A DNA stretch of 64,000 nucleotides from Enterobacter ludwigii (GCF_001750725.1 NZ_CP017279.1:248001-312000); one strand, 5' to 3'. Shown: positions 27,015 to 37,125, counted from the first letter of the stretch. Notes: generated by a model not told the origin, from the letters alone. A program made the numbers and translations.

Positions 27015-28589
27015 ATGTCTGGTCTGAGTCTCGACATCGGAAAAAACAGGATGCAGGAGCCTGCCCGCAGGCGACCTGCGCTGCCGATGGTTGCGTTAGC
27101 TGTCTTATTTTCATTAATGGCGCTTCTGCCTCTGGGTTTTATCATTGCCATTGGCATTGAGACGGGCTGGGAGACCATTAAGACGCTGGTGTTCCGCCCG
27201 CGTGTTGCTGAGCTGCTCAGCAACACGCTGTGGCTGACGGCCTTAGCGGTTCCGCTTTGTATTGTGACCGGCGTGGCGATAGCCTGGCTCACGGAGCGTA
27301 CCCGACTGGCCGGGCGGGGAATATGGTCTGCGCTGGCGGTCGCCCCGCTGGCAATCCCCGCGTTTGTACAAAGCTATGCCTGGGTGAGCGTCGTCCCCTC
27401 CCTGCACGGTCTCTCCGCGGGAGTATTCCTCTCTGTTTTAGCCTACTACCCGTTTATCTACATGCCGGTTGCCGCGGTACTGCGCCGCCTCGACCCGACG
27501 CTTGAAGATGTGGCCGCGTCGCTCGGCACGCCGCCGTGGCGGGTCTTTTTCCGCGTAGTGCTGCCGCAGCTCAAGCTTGCTATCTGCGGCGGGGCGCTGC
27601 TGGTCGCGCTGCACCTGCTGGCAGAATACGGCCTGTACGTGATGATCCGCTTTGATACGTTCACCACCGCGATTTATGACCAGTTTCAGTCTACCTTCAG
27701 CGGCCCGGCAGCCAATATGCTGGCGGGCGTGCTGGCCTTATGCTGTCTGGCCATCTTAATGCTGGAAGGAGTGACGCGCGGAAAAGCACGCTATGCGCGC
27801 ATCGGCGGCGGGGCAGCACGTGAACAGAAACGCTGGCCGCTGAAGCCGGTCGCGGCCACGCTGGGCCAGCTGTTTTTCCTCACGCTGATCGTGCTGGCGC
27901 TGGGCGTACCGTTAATTGTGCTCTGTCGCTGGGTCTGGCTGGGCGGTATTGAGAACTGGATGAGCGCGGACCTCTGGCACTCCCTGCGCCAGACGCTCAT
28001 GCTCGGCGTGGGTGGGGCACTGCTGACCACGGCCTGCGTGATCCCCATTGCGTGGCTCGGTATCCGTTATCCGCACCGCGTCTTCCGGATGCTGGAAGGG
28101 TGTATCTACATCACCAGCTCGCTGCCGGGGATTGTGACCGCTCTCGCGCTGGTAACGGTGACGATTCATTACGCCCGCCCCATTTATCAGACGGAAATTA
28201 CATTGTTCCTCGCCTATCTGCTGATGTTTATGCCCCGCGCGCTCATCAACCTGCGGGCCGGGATTGCACAGGCGCCGGTAGAGCTGGAAAACGTGGCGCG
28301 TAGCCTTGGCAGCACGCCTGCGAAGGCGCTGTGGAGCGTCACCATGCGGCTGGCCGCGCCGGGTGCCGCCGCGGGGGCTGCGCTTGTTTTCCTCGGCGTC
28401 AGCAACGAACTGACCGCCACGCTGCTGCTCTCCCCGCTGGGAACACGCACGCTTTCCACCGGTTTCTGGGCGCTGACCAGTGAGATCGATTATGTTGCCG
28501 CCGCGCCGTACGCGATGCTGATGATCCTGATTTCACTCCCGCTGACCGCCATCCTCTACGTGCAGTCGAAAAAAATTGCAGGACTATGA
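27015..28589 (+). CDS. Ferric iron ABC transporter permease
   Basis: A 524-residue fused permease of the FbpB/SfuB/HitB family with about 12 membrane helices in two homologous halves. Each half has an EAA-type loop for the ATPase: [24 protein letters not shown] near residue 165 and [26 protein letters not shown] near residue 425 (quoted in parts). It carries Fe(III) released from the binding protein across the inner membrane. The stop codon lies one base before the ATG of the ATPase gene. Confidence 0.93.
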   Translation: MSGLSLDIGKNRMQEPARRRPALPMVALAVLFSLMALLPLGFIIAIGIETGWETIKTLVFRPRVAELLSNTLWLTALAVPLCIVTGVAIAWLTERTRLAGRGIWSALAVAPLAIPAFVQSYAWVSVVPSLHGLSAGVFLSVLAYYPFIYMPVAAVLRRLDPTLEDVAASLGTPPWRVFFRVVLPQLKLAICGGALLVALHLLAEYGLYVMIRFDTFTTAIYDQFQSTFSGPAANMLAGVLALCCLAILMLEGVTRGKARYARIGGGAAREQKRWPLKPVAATLGQLFFLTLIVLALGVPLIVLCRWVWLGGIENWMSADLWHSLRQTLMLGVGGALLTTACVIPIAWLGIRYPHRVFRMLEGCIYITSSLPGIVTALALVTVTIHYARPIYQTEITLFLAYLLMFMPRALINLRAGIAQAPVELENVARSLGSTPAKALWSVTMRLAAPGAAAGAALVFLGVSNELTATLLLSPLGTRTLSTGFWALTSEIDYVAAAPYAMLMILISLPLTAILYVQSKKIAGL

Positions 28590-28590
28590 C

Positions 28591-29631
28591 ATGCTTGAAT
28601 TGACGTCCATTTCTAAATCCTTTTCCGGTGTGCAGGTGCTCGACAGCTTAAACCTGAGCGTTGCGCCGGGGAGCCGGACGGCGATAGTCGGGCCGTCCGG
28701 GTCAGGGAAAACGACGCTGCTGCGCATTCTTGCCGGCTTTGAAACGCCGGACGCCGGGCGGATAGTGATGCAGGGCCGAACGCTGTTTGACGAAAACAGC
28801 TTCGTTCCCGCCCATCTGCGCGGCATCGGCTTTGTTCCCCAGGAGGGGGCGTTATTCCCGCATCTCAGCGTTGCAGACAACATTGCCTGGGGGCTGGACG
28901 GCACGCGCCACGAAAAGCGCCAGCGCGTAGAGGCGCTGATGGAGATGGTGTCGCTGGACAGGCAGCTCGCGACCCACTGGCCGCATGAGATTTCTGGCGG
29001 ACAGCAGCAGCGTGTGGCGCTCGCCCGCGCGCTGGCTCAGCGTCCTTCATTGATGCTGCTGGATGAGCCGTTCTCGGCGCTCGATACCGGTCTTCGCGCC
29101 ATGACCCGCAAAGCGACCGCTGACCTGCTGGCGGAAGCGGGCGTTGCCTCGATTCTGGTGACACACGATCAAAACGAAGCGTTATCTTTTGCCACCCAGG
29201 TGGCGGTAATGCGTTCCGGGCGCTTCACCCAGGTGGGTACCCCGTATGACGTCTACACTCAGCCCGTTGATGAAGAGACCGCGCTGTTTCTGGGCGACGC
29301 GGTGATCCTGCCCGCTCAGCTTACCGCCGGCCATGCGGTGTGCGCGCTGGGTGAGATACCCACCAACAATACGCATGCCACCGGGCAGGGCCGCGTCATG
29401 ATGCGCCCTGAACAACTGCGCGTGACGGCGTGCGCGCCGCATGAAAGCCCGGTGTCGATAATTGATGTCGATTTTACCGGTCATTTGTCCACGCTCACCC
29501 TGGCGTTTGCCGGGCATCAGGAGCCTGTTGTTCTGAAGACTGTAAGCCAGCCTGGCTGGAATCCGGGTACGGCTGTGCGTATTGATGTTGCGGGAACCGC
29601 CCGCGTTTTATCGTTCTCCCGCCGCGCCTGA
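28591..29631 (+). CDS. Ferric iron ABC transporter ATP-binding protein
   Basis: A 346-residue ATPase of the FbpC/SfuC type. Walker A GPSGSGKT is near residue 36, the signature ISGGQQQR near 133, Walker B LMLLDEPFSALD, and the H-loop VTHDQNEAL. The last 110 residues form the TOBE-like regulatory domain typical of FbpC. A longer frame starts at TTG 28576 within the permease gene, but ATG 28591 has an AGGA site and starts MLELTSISKSFSG. It completes the three-gene iron importer; a GC-rich hairpin without T-run follows at 29636-29656. Confidence 0.93.
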   Translation: MLELTSISKSFSGVQVLDSLNLSVAPGSRTAIVGPSGSGKTTLLRILAGFETPDAGRIVMQGRTLFDENSFVPAHLRGIGFVPQEGALFPHLSVADNIAWGLDGTRHEKRQRVEALMEMVSLDRQLATHWPHEISGGQQQRVALARALAQRPSLMLLDEPFSALDTGLRAMTRKATADLLAEAGVASILVTHDQNEALSFATQVAVMRSGRFTQVGTPYDVYTQPVDEETALFLGDAVILPAQLTAGHAVCALGEIPTNNTHATGQGRVMMRPEQLRVTACAPHESPVSIIDVDFTGHLSTLTLAFAGHQEPVVLKTVSQPGWNPGTAVRIDVAGTARVLSFSRRA

Positions 29632-29763
29632 AAGACCGTCCCGGAAACGGGGCGGTTATGCGCCACGCTATCCCGTCCATATGTCCTCCTGATTTCCCGC
29701 GCCTGTTAACCGATTTTCTCACGCAGTGACGTGCGTTTACGCTTGCCAACAATCATGTAATGC

Positions 29764-29782
29764 GTATAGTTCTCATTTGCAT
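29764..29782 (+). promoter_or_regulatory. Probable Fur box of the TonB-dependent receptor
   Basis: The segment reads GTATAGTTCTCATTTGCAT; its complement ATGCAAATGAGAACTATAC has the AATGAGAACTAT core common to enterobacterial Fur sites. It lies about 70 bp before the receptor ATG. Confidence 0.6.
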
Positions 29783-29848
29783 TGCACTTGATTACATTCT
29801 AAGGCCCGACAACGGGCCCTTTTTGCGCGCACGTTTAATGAGTTAATT

Positions 29849-32032
29849 ATGAACAACACGAAAAGGCATAAAACGCTGCTGGCTCTCGCCATTGGCGCGG
29901 TCACGCACTCCGCCCTGGCGGCGGATGAAAAGAAAGAAGACACCCTGATTGTCCAGTCTGCGCCTGCCAGCGATTTTAAACCCGGCGGCGACCAGCTTGT
30001 GCCGGCGTTCCTTGACGGGCAGGTGGCGAACGGCGGACGCATGGGGATGCTGGGGCAGCAGAACGCTATGGACGTGCCGTTTAATATCATCAGCTACACC
30101 TCGAAGCTGGTAGAAGATCAGCAGGCGAAAACCATTGCTGATGTGGTCGCTAACGACGCGGGGGTGCAGTACGTTCAGGGTTACGGCAACAGCGCCGAAA
30201 CCTTCCGTATCCGTGGCCTGAAGTTTGACGGAGATGATATGACCTTCGGCGGCCTGTCCGGCGTTCTGCCGCGTCAGGTGGTGGATGCGCAGATGGTCGA
30301 CCGCATTGAGATTTTTAAAGGGGCAAACGCCCTGATGAACGGCGCGGCAAGTTCAGGCGTGGGGGGAATGATTAACCTTGAGCCAAAACACGCGGATGAA
30401 ACGCCGCAGGCAAAAGTGGGCGTCGATTACACCTCCGATTCCCAGTTTGGCACTACGCTGGATGCGGGCCGTCGCTATGGCGACAACGACCAGTTTGGCG
30501 CGCGCGTGAACCTCGTCCATCGCGAAGGGGAAAGCGGGGTGCCCAACGATCGCCGCCGCACTACGCTGCTCTCCACCGGCCTCGACTACAAAGGCGACAA
30601 TTTCCGCACCTCTCTGGATGTGGGGTATCAGAAGAAAACCTTCCATGGCAGCCCAACCAGCGTCAATATATCCGCCGTGGATTTCGTGCCTGAACCGCCG
30701 AAAAACGATCGCAACTTCTCGCAGAAATGGGCCTACAGCAACATCGAAAATGAATTCGGGATGTGGCGCAGCGAGTACGACATTACCGATAACTGGACGG
30801 CCTATACCGGCCTCGGCGCACAGCACGCTCACGAAGAAGGGATTTACAGCGCGCCGAAGCTGCTGGATAAAAGCGGTAAGGCGACGGTCAGCCGTCTTGA
30901 TACCAACCGCATCAGCGATTCCGTCAGCGGGATGGCGGGTATTCGCGGTAACTTTGCTACTGGCTTCGTAACGCATAAAGTCAACGTCGGTTACTCCGCG
31001 ATGACCAAAAACGAAAAAATCGGCTGGAAAATGTCGTCGGCGGCGGATAACCCAACCACCAATATCTATCACAATACCGGTGTGGATATGCCGGACAGCT
31101 CCAGTTTCAACGGCTTAGGCGGAAAATACAGCGATCCGCTCACCAGCGGGCGTACCCGGACGCAGGGCTGGCTGTTGAGTGATACGCTGGGCGTGCTGGA
31201 CGACAAACTGCTGTTTACCGCCGGGGCGCGTCATCAGAAGGTGGTCATTCGCGGATACAACAAAATTACCGGGCAGGAAAATAAAGCAGACGGCTTCGAC
31301 GGCAGCCGATGGATGCCTACCTACGGCGTGGTTTACAAGCCGTGGGAGGCGATCTCCCTGTATGCTAACCACACTGAAGCGCTGCAGCCGGGTCAGGCAG
31401 CCCCCAACACCGCCACCAACTACGGGCAGAGCACCGGCATCGTTCACTCTAAGCAGAACGAAGTGGGCGTGAAGGCGGATTTTGGTCGCGTGGGCGGCTC
31501 CCTTGCGCTATTTGAGATCAAAATGCCGTCGGCGATCCTCAACAGCAACGGTCATTATGGTCTTGATGCCGAGCAGCGTAACCGCGGCGTGGAGCTGAAT
31601 GTGTTCGGTGAGCCCCTGCTGGGCGTCCGTCTGAACGCCAGCGCTACCTGGCTGCAGGCGGAGCTGACCAAAACCAACAACGGCCTCAACCAGGGTAATG
31701 ATGCGATTGGCGTTCCGAATTTCTATGCCGTTCTCGGCGCAGAGTATGACATCAAACCGATTGATGGCCTGACCGCTACCGCGCGCGTGAACCACTCCGG
31801 CACGCAATACGCGGACCTGGCGAACACCAAAAAGCTGGACAGCTACACCACGCTGGATGTGGGTATGCGTTATCGCTTCGCCGTTAACCACAATCAAAAT
31901 CAGATGACGGTGCGTGCGGGTATCGACAACGTGACCAATGAAAACTACTGGTCCAGCGTGGATGATTCAGGTACCTACATCACCCAGGGCGAACCGCGTA
32001 CCTTTAAAGTCTCGGTGGGCTACGCATTCTGA
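29849..32032 (+). CDS. TonB-dependent siderophore receptor (FcuA/FhuA-like)
   Basis: A 727-residue outer-membrane receptor. Signal peptide MNNTKRHKTLLALAIGAVTHSALA, TonB box EDTLIVQSA near residue 31, plug domain to about residue 180 (DVVANDAGVQYVQGYGNSAETFRIRG is the plug signature region, quoted across two strands), then a 22-strand barrel that ends TFKVSVGYAF with terminal Phe. It imports a ferric siderophore with TonB-ExbBD energy. The overall look is that of hydroxamate receptors such as FcuA of Yersinia, but the ligand cannot be fixed by sequence. It follows the ferric ABC operon by 217 bp with a separate Fur-like site. No siderophore synthesis gene is present. Confidence 0.88.
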   Translation: MNNTKRHKTLLALAIGAVTHSALAADEKKEDTLIVQSAPASDFKPGGDQLVPAFLDGQVANGGRMGMLGQQNAMDVPFNIISYTSKLVEDQQAKTIADVVANDAGVQYVQGYGNSAETFRIRGLKFDGDDMTFGGLSGVLPRQVVDAQMVDRIEIFKGANALMNGAASSGVGGMINLEPKHADETPQAKVGVDYTSDSQFGTTLDAGRRYGDNDQFGARVNLVHREGESGVPNDRRRTTLLSTGLDYKGDNFRTSLDVGYQKKTFHGSPTSVNISAVDFVPEPPKNDRNFSQKWAYSNIENEFGMWRSEYDITDNWTAYTGLGAQHAHEEGIYSAPKLLDKSGKATVSRLDTNRISDSVSGMAGIRGNFATGFVTHKVNVGYSAMTKNEKIGWKMSSAADNPTTNIYHNTGVDMPDSSSFNGLGGKYSDPLTSGRTRTQGWLLSDTLGVLDDKLLFTAGARHQKVVIRGYNKITGQENKADGFDGSRWMPTYGVVYKPWEAISLYANHTEALQPGQAAPNTATNYGQSTGIVHSKQNEVGVKADFGRVGGSLALFEIKMPSAILNSNGHYGLDAEQRNRGVELNVFGEPLLGVRLNASATWLQAELTKTNNGLNQGNDAIGVPNFYAVLGAEYDIKPIDGLTATARVNHSGTQYADLANTKKLDSYTTLDVGMRYRFAVNHNQNQMTVRAGIDNVTNENYWSSVDDSGTYITQGEPRTFKVSVGYAF

Positions 32033-32134
32033 GAACGCCGCTCGTTATCCGGGGCAGGGATGCCCCATTCCCTTGCTACCACCAGCCTGAAGTGTTAAAA
32101 CGTGCCCCTTCTAAAAAAGAGACAGGGGTAGGGC

Positions 32135-33523
32135 GTGAAAGACGCGTCATCCGCTTCAGGCACCGGTAGCGCTGAAGCTTCGTCGGAACAGAATCCGACG
32201 CTGCAACGTGGTTTGCAAAATCGACATATACAGTTAATTGCCCTCGGTGGGGCTATCGGTACCGGGCTGTTTCTCGGCATCGGCCCGGCCATTCAGATGG
32301 CGGGGCCGGCGGTATTGCTGGGTTATGCCCTCGCCGGGATTATCGCTTTCCTGATCATGCGCCAGCTCGGCGAGATGGTCGTCGAAGAGCCTGTGTCAGG
32401 CTCGTTCGCGCACTTTGCGTATAAATACTGGGGGCCGTTTGCGGGGTTCCTCTCCGGCTGGAACTACTGGGTGATGTTTGTGCTGGTGGGGATGGCAGAG
32501 CTGACCGCCGCTGGCATCTACATGCAGTACTGGCTCCCGGATGTGCCCACCTGGATTTGGGCGGCGGCCTTCTTCATTATCATTAATGCCATCAACCTTG
32601 TGAACGTCCGTTTGTACGGTGAAACCGAGTTCTGGTTTGCGCTCATCAAGGTGCTGGCGATTATCGGCATGATTGGTTTTGGCCTGTGGTTGCTGTTCTC
32701 GGGTCATGGCGGTGAGCGTGCCACGATCGACAACCTGTGGCAGCACGGAGGGTTCCTGGCGACCGGCTGGAAGGGGCTTATCCTTTCGCTGGCGGTGATC
32801 ATGTTCTCTTTCGGCGGGCTGGAGCTGATTGGTATCACTGCCGCTGAAGCGCGCGACCCGCATAAAAGCATTCCGAAAGCGGTCAACCAGGTGGTGTACC
32901 GTATTCTGCTGTTCTACATCGGTTCGCTGGTGGTATTGCTCGCGCTCTATCCCTGGGTTGAGGTGAAATCAAACAGCAGTCCGTTTGTGATGATTTTCCA
33001 CGATCTCAACAGCAATGTGGTGGCCTCAGCGTTGAACTTCGTTATTCTGGTGGCGTCACTTTCGGTCTATAACAGCGGCGTCTACTCCAACAGCCGGATG
33101 CTGTTTGGCCTCTCCGTGCAGGGGAATGCGCCGAAGTTCTTAACCCGCGTCAGCCGTCGCGGCGTGCCGGTGAATTCTCTGCTGTTGTCCGGTGCGATCA
33201 CCTCTTTGGTGGTGGTGATCAACTACCTGCTGCCAAAAGAGGCGTTTGGCCTGCTGATGGCGCTGGTGGTTGCCACCCTGCTGCTGAACTGGATCATGAT
33301 CTGCCTGGCGCACCTGCGTTTTCGTGCCGCGATGCGTCGCAAGGGACGTGAGACGCAGTTTAAAGCGCTGCTTTATCCGGCAGGAAACTATCTCTGCATC
33401 GCTTTCCTCGGGTTGATCCTTGTGCTGATGTGCACCATGGACGACATGCGGCTTTCCGCGATGTTGCTCCCGGTGTGGGTCATCTTCCTGTTTGCGGCAT
33501 TTAAACTTTCCCGCAAGCAATAA
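32135..33523 (+). CDS. pheP: Phenylalanine:H+ symporter
   Basis: A 462-residue APC-superfamily amino-acid permease with 12 predicted helices, nearly identical through its core to E. coli PheP (GGAIGTGLFLGIG, SFAHFAYKYWGPFAGFLSGWNYW and FSFGGLELIGITAAEARDP are landmarks, given in parts). It imports phenylalanine and to a lesser degree tyrosine. The start codon is GTG at 32135, behind a GGGGTAGGG stretch, giving MKDASSASG; the variable N-terminus is cytoplasmic. It is a single gene. The pheP-ybdG adjacency of E. coli is broken here by the sugar cluster inserted between them. Confidence 0.94.
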   Translation: MKDASSASGTGSAEASSEQNPTLQRGLQNRHIQLIALGGAIGTGLFLGIGPAIQMAGPAVLLGYALAGIIAFLIMRQLGEMVVEEPVSGSFAHFAYKYWGPFAGFLSGWNYWVMFVLVGMAELTAAGIYMQYWLPDVPTWIWAAAFFIIINAINLVNVRLYGETEFWFALIKVLAIIGMIGFGLWLLFSGHGGERATIDNLWQHGGFLATGWKGLILSLAVIMFSFGGLELIGITAAEARDPHKSIPKAVNQVVYRILLFYIGSLVVLLALYPWVEVKSNSSPFVMIFHDLNSNVVASALNFVILVASLSVYNSGVYSNSRMLFGLSVQGNAPKFLTRVSRRGVPVNSLLLSGAITSLVVVINYLLPKEAFGLLMALVVATLLLNWIMICLAHLRFRAAMRRKGRETQFKALLYPAGNYLCIAFLGLILVLMCTMDDMRLSAMLLPVWVIFLFAAFKLSRKQ

Positions 33524-33533
33524 TGCATGCCGT

Positions 33534-33553
33534 CCTCTCCCGGTGGGAGAGGG
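33534..33553. repeat. Dispersed palindromic repeat, copy 3
   Basis: CCTCTCCC-N4-GGGAGAGG directly after the pheP stop. A partial second arm, CCCCTCTCCC, lies at about 33602. Confidence 0.7.
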
Positions 33554-33640
33554 CGAGCTATCCGGTTTCTCATCCCAACGCGATTAACCTCTTTATCGTG
33601 ACCCCTCTCCCAAATCTCTCCTGATCCACAGGATCTTTAT

Positions 33641-33691
33641 TTTGTAATCGATTACTTTTCATTTGAGGGTATTTGTAATCGATTACTTTTC
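33641..33691. promoter_or_regulatory. Twin LacI-type operators before the sugar cluster
   Basis: Two identical 20-bp units TTTGTAATCGATTACTTTTC lie at 33641-33660 and 33672-33691. Each contains the perfect palindrome GTAATCGATTAC (33644-33655 and 33675-33686) with central CG. The centres are 31 bp apart, about three turns, so two dimers bind on one face. The second ends 16 bp before the transporter ATG. They are the likely target of the LacI-type regulator at 37198. Confidence 0.8.
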
Positions 33692-33707
33692 TAGGGTGAG
33701 GCTCATT

Positions 33708-34946
33708 ATGGTGTCAACAACTGAAAGTAGTGGAAAGGTGATAGCGCAGCACCGGCTGCTGGTTCCGCGTCTGTCGCTGATGATGTTTCTGCAGTTTTTT
33801 ATCTGGGGTAGCTGGTCGGTCACGCTGGGTCTGGTGATGACCCAGCACAATATGTCGTTGCTGATTGGTGATGCGTTCTCCGCCGGGCCCATCGCCTCTA
33901 TTTTGTCGCCGTTCGTGCTCGGGATGCTGGTGGATCGCTTCTTCGCCTCGCAGAAGGTGATGGCGGTAATGCACCTGGCGGGCGCGGCTATCCTGTGGTT
34001 CGTTCCGGGGGCGCTGATCGCTGAAAATGGTGCGCTGCTGATCGGCCTGCTGTTTGGCTACACGCTTTGTTATATGCCGACGCTGGCGTTAACGAACAAC
34101 ATCGCGTTTCACAGCCTGGCAAACGTCGATAAAACCTTCCCGGTGGTGCGCGTGTTCGGCACTATCGGCTGGATTGTCGCGGGGATCTTTATCGGCGTTA
34201 CCGGCGTAGCCTCCAGCGTCACGATCTTCCAGGTTGCGGCGGCGAGCTCCGTGCTGCTGGCACTTTACAGCCTGACGCTGCCGCACACGCCCGCCCCGGC
34301 AAAAGGGATGCCGGTCCAGGTTCGCGATCTGTTCTGCGCTGATGCGTTTGCCCTGCTGAAAACCCGCCACTTCCTGGTCTTTTCCGTCTGCGCAATGCTG
34401 ATTTCCGTGCCGCTTGGCACCTACTACGCTTACACCGCCTCGTATCTGGCGGATGCCGGGATTGCTGATGTCAGCACCGCGATGTCGTTCGGCCAGATGT
34501 CAGAGATTGTCTTCATGCTGGTGATCCCGCTGCTTTTCCGTCGTCTGGGCGTGAAAGTTATGCTGCTGGTCGGCATGCTGGCGTGGTTTGTCCGTTACGC
34601 GATGTTTGCCATGGGAGTGAGTGAGGAGGGACGTTTCCTGCTCTATCTCGGCATCCTGCTGCACGGTGTGTGCTATGACTTCTTCTTTGTGGTGGGCTTT
34701 ATCTATACCGACCGCGTGGCGGGCGAAAAGGTGAAAGGCCAGGCGCAGAGCATGATCGTGATGTTCACCTATGGCATCGGCATGCTGCTTGGTTCGCAGA
34801 TTTCTGGCGCGCTGTATAACCGTCTGGTGGCGGGACAGGCCGTGCCGCAGGCGTGGGTCACCTTCTGGTGGATCCCGGCGGTGGCGGCAGCGGTGATTGC
34901 GCTGATTTTCCTTCTCACGTTCAAATATGACGATGACAAGGCGTAA
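33708..34946 (+). CDS. MFS transporter of the nucleoside:H+ symporter family
   Basis: A 412-residue major-facilitator protein with 12 predicted helices. The opening LSLMMFLQFFIWGSWSVTLGLVM and the TLALTNNIAFHSL segment (quoted in parts) are typical of the NupG/XapB/YegT family, whose members import nucleosides or, in catabolic clusters, glycosides and related sugars. The frame opens earlier, but ATG 33708 has GGGTGAGG ahead. It heads an operon with a TIM-barrel isomerase and a dehydrogenase, so its cargo is probably the substrate of those enzymes. The gene starts right behind the twin operators. Confidence 0.85.
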   Translation: MVSTTESSGKVIAQHRLLVPRLSLMMFLQFFIWGSWSVTLGLVMTQHNMSLLIGDAFSAGPIASILSPFVLGMLVDRFFASQKVMAVMHLAGAAILWFVPGALIAENGALLIGLLFGYTLCYMPTLALTNNIAFHSLANVDKTFPVVRVFGTIGWIVAGIFIGVTGVASSVTIFQVAAASSVLLALYSLTLPHTPAPAKGMPVQVRDLFCADAFALLKTRHFLVFSVCAMLISVPLGTYYAYTASYLADAGIADVSTAMSFGQMSEIVFMLVIPLLFRRLGVKVMLLVGMLAWFVRYAMFAMGVSEEGRFLLYLGILLHGVCYDFFFVVGFIYTDRVAGEKVKGQAQSMIVMFTYGIGMLLGSQISGALYNRLVAGQAVPQAWVTFWWIPAVAAAVIALIFLLTFKYDDDKA

Positions 34947-34961
34947 CGTTCAGGAGGTGGT

Positions 34962-35987
34962 ATGAGAACGATTAAGGGACCCGGTATTTTCCTGTCGCAG
35001 TTTATCAGCGCAGAAGCGCCGTTTAACTCGCTGGATGGGCTGGCAGGCTGGGCAGCAGGTAAGGGCTACAAAGCCGTGCAGATCCCCTGCAATCATCCGC
35101 ACATTTTTGACGTGGAGAAAGCGGCTGAGAGCCAGGCCTACTGTGACGACATTACCGGCACGCTGGCGGAGCACGGGCTGGCGATCAGCGAGCTGTCGAC
35201 CCATCTGGAAGGGCAGCTTATTGCGGTGAACCCGGTCTACGGCGACGCGTTTGACCATTTCGCGCCGGCAGGCGTGAGGGATAACGACGCGGCCCGTCGG
35301 GCGTGGGCGACCAGCAAACTGAATCAGGCGGCGGCGGCCTCCGAAAAATTAGGCCTGACAGCGCACGCCACTTTTTCTGGATCGCTGGCGTGGCCATTTT
35401 TCTACCCGTGGCCGCCGCACAATGCGCAGCGTTTTCAGGACGCTTTCCAGACGCTGGCAACCCGCTGGCGGCCCATTCTGGACACTTTTGATGAGTACGG
35501 CGTCGATGTCTGTTATGAGCTGCATCCGGGGGAAGACCTGCATGACGGCGTGACGTTTGAGCGTTTTCTGGCGCTTGTGGACAACCACCCGCGCTGCAAT
35601 ATTCTCTACGATCCCAGCCATATGCTGCTTCAGCAGATGGACTACCTGACGTTTATCGATCTCTACCATGCGCGCATTAAAGCGTTTCACGTCAAAGATG
35701 CGGAGTTTCGTCCCAACGGGCGCAGCGGCGTATACGGTGGCTACCAGTCGTGGCTTCATCGTCCGGGTCGCTTCCGGTCGCCGGGCGACGGGCAGATCGA
35801 CTTCACCGGTATTTTCAGCAAACTGACCCAGTACGACTACGAGGGCTGGGCAGTGCTGGAGTGGGAGTGCTGTCTTAAGGATGGCGATACCGGTGCCCGA
35901 GAAGGCAGCGAATTTATCCGTCGTCATATCATACCGGTATCCGGGCGCGCGTTTGACGATTTCGCCGCGGGAGGCAGCCATGATTAA
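34962..35987 (+). CDS. Sugar phosphate isomerase/epimerase-family TIM-barrel protein
   Basis: A 341-residue protein of the xylose-isomerase-like (AP endonuclease 2) TIM-barrel family. Metal-binding residues are visible as Glu in CYELHPGED, Asp and His in ILYDPSHML, His in AFHVKDAEF, and the final Glu in AVLEWECC. Such enzymes isomerise, epimerise or dehydrate sugars and keto-sugars using a divalent metal. An AGGAGG site precedes the ATG, 15 bases after the transporter stop. Pairing with a Gfo/Idh/MocA dehydrogenase is common in pathways that oxidise a sugar or inositol to a keto form and then rearrange or cleave it. The actual substrate is not known. Confidence 0.85.
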   Translation: MRTIKGPGIFLSQFISAEAPFNSLDGLAGWAAGKGYKAVQIPCNHPHIFDVEKAAESQAYCDDITGTLAEHGLAISELSTHLEGQLIAVNPVYGDAFDHFAPAGVRDNDAARRAWATSKLNQAAAASEKLGLTAHATFSGSLAWPFFYPWPPHNAQRFQDAFQTLATRWRPILDTFDEYGVDVCYELHPGEDLHDGVTFERFLALVDNHPRCNILYDPSHMLLQQMDYLTFIDLYHARIKAFHVKDAEFRPNGRSGVYGGYQSWLHRPGRFRSPGDGQIDFTGIFSKLTQYDYEGWAVLEWECCLKDGDTGAREGSEFIRRHIIPVSGRAFDDFAAGGSHD

Positions 35988-37122
35988 CGTCGGGATCGTC
36001 GGCAGCGGCTTTATCGGCCCGGCGCACATTGAGGCGCTGCGGCGTCTCGGCAGTGTGCAGGTGGTCGCCCTGTGCGACAGCTCGCTTTCACAAGCGCAGG
36101 AAAAGGCGCGCCAGCTGAATGTGCCCCATGCTTACGGGAACGTTGAGGCACTGCTCGCCCATCCGGATCTGCACGTGGTGCATAACTGCACGCCAAACCA
36201 TCTGCACGCAGAGATTAACCGCCAGATTTTGCGGGCGGGTAAGCATGTTTTTTCCGAAAAGCCGCTGTGTATGACCCCGGAAGAGGCCCGCGAGCTGGTG
36301 GCTCTGGCTGAGCAGGCGGGCGTGGTACACGGCGTCAGCTTTGTCTATCGCCAGTTTGCGATGGTGCGCCAGGCGGCCAGCATGAGGCGCGAGGGCAGTC
36401 TCGGTCGGCTGTTTGCCACGCATGGCAGCTATCTGCAGGACTGGATGCTGCTGGAAACCGACTATAACTGGCGGGTGGATGCCGCGCTGGGCGGTGCGTC
36501 GCGCGCGGTGGCGGATATTGGCTCCCACTGGTGTGACACGGTGCAGTTTGTGACCGGGCGGCGGATCACTGACGTGATGGCCGATCTCGCCATCGTCTGG
36601 CCAACGCGCAAGGCCAGTGCGGCAGGAAACCGGACCTTCACGGATGATCGCAGCGCGAACGATGAAGACAAACCGGTCACCACCGAAGATTTTGGCTCGG
36701 TGCTGGTGCGCTTCGACGATGGCAGCAAAGGCAGTTTTAACGTCTCGCAGGTCAGCGCCGGGCGCAAAAATCGGCTGACGTTTGAAATTAACGGCAGCGA
36801 ACGGTCCGTGGCGTGGGATCAGGAGGTGCCGCAGCAACTCTGGATCGGCCATCGCGCGCAGGCAAACCAGACCCTCTCCGACGATCCAAACCTGATGAAC
36901 CGTGACGTGGCCGAAAGCGCCCATTTTCCTGGCGGACATATCGAAGGCTGGCCTGATGCCTTTAAAAATATGATGGCGCAGTTTTACCGCGCCGTGATGC
37001 AGGGGGAGATGCCGGCACAGCCGCTGTTTGCGACGTTCCATGACGGCGCGAACGTCATGTATATCATTGATGCGATAGTGAAAAGCCATCAGCAGCAGCG
37101 CTGGGTGCGCGTTGCGTATTGA
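35980..37122 (+). CDS. Gfo/Idh/MocA-family NAD(P)-dependent dehydrogenase
   Basis: A 380-residue oxidoreductase. The Rossmann motif GIVGSGFIGPAHIEAL is at residues 4-19, followed by the EKPLCMTPEEA motif that carries the conserved Lys, and ADIGSHWCDTVQF with the Asp and His expected in the active site. It should oxidise a hydroxyl of a sugar, glycoside or cyclitol with NAD(P). The start ATG lies in the last codons of the isomerase gene (eight-base overlap), so the two are translationally coupled. A hairpin follows. Confidence 0.88.
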   Translation: MINVGIVGSGFIGPAHIEALRRLGSVQVVALCDSSLSQAQEKARQLNVPHAYGNVEALLAHPDLHVVHNCTPNHLHAEINRQILRAGKHVFSEKPLCMTPEEARELVALAEQAGVVHGVSFVYRQFAMVRQAASMRREGSLGRLFATHGSYLQDWMLLETDYNWRVDAALGGASRAVADIGSHWCDTVQFVTGRRITDVMADLAIVWPTRKASAAGNRTFTDDRSANDEDKPVTTEDFGSVLVRFDDGSKGSFNVSQVSAGRKNRLTFEINGSERSVAWDQEVPQQLWIGHRAQANQTLSDDPNLMNRDVAESAHFPGGHIEGWPDAFKNMMAQFYRAVMQGEMPAQPLFATFHDGANVMYIIDAIVKSHQQQRWVRVAY

Positions 37123-37125
37123 CGT

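Noticed and set aside
29636..29656. Rho-independent terminator after the ferric ABC operon
   Set aside because: A GC-rich stem is present but no T-run follows, so it cannot be called with confidence.
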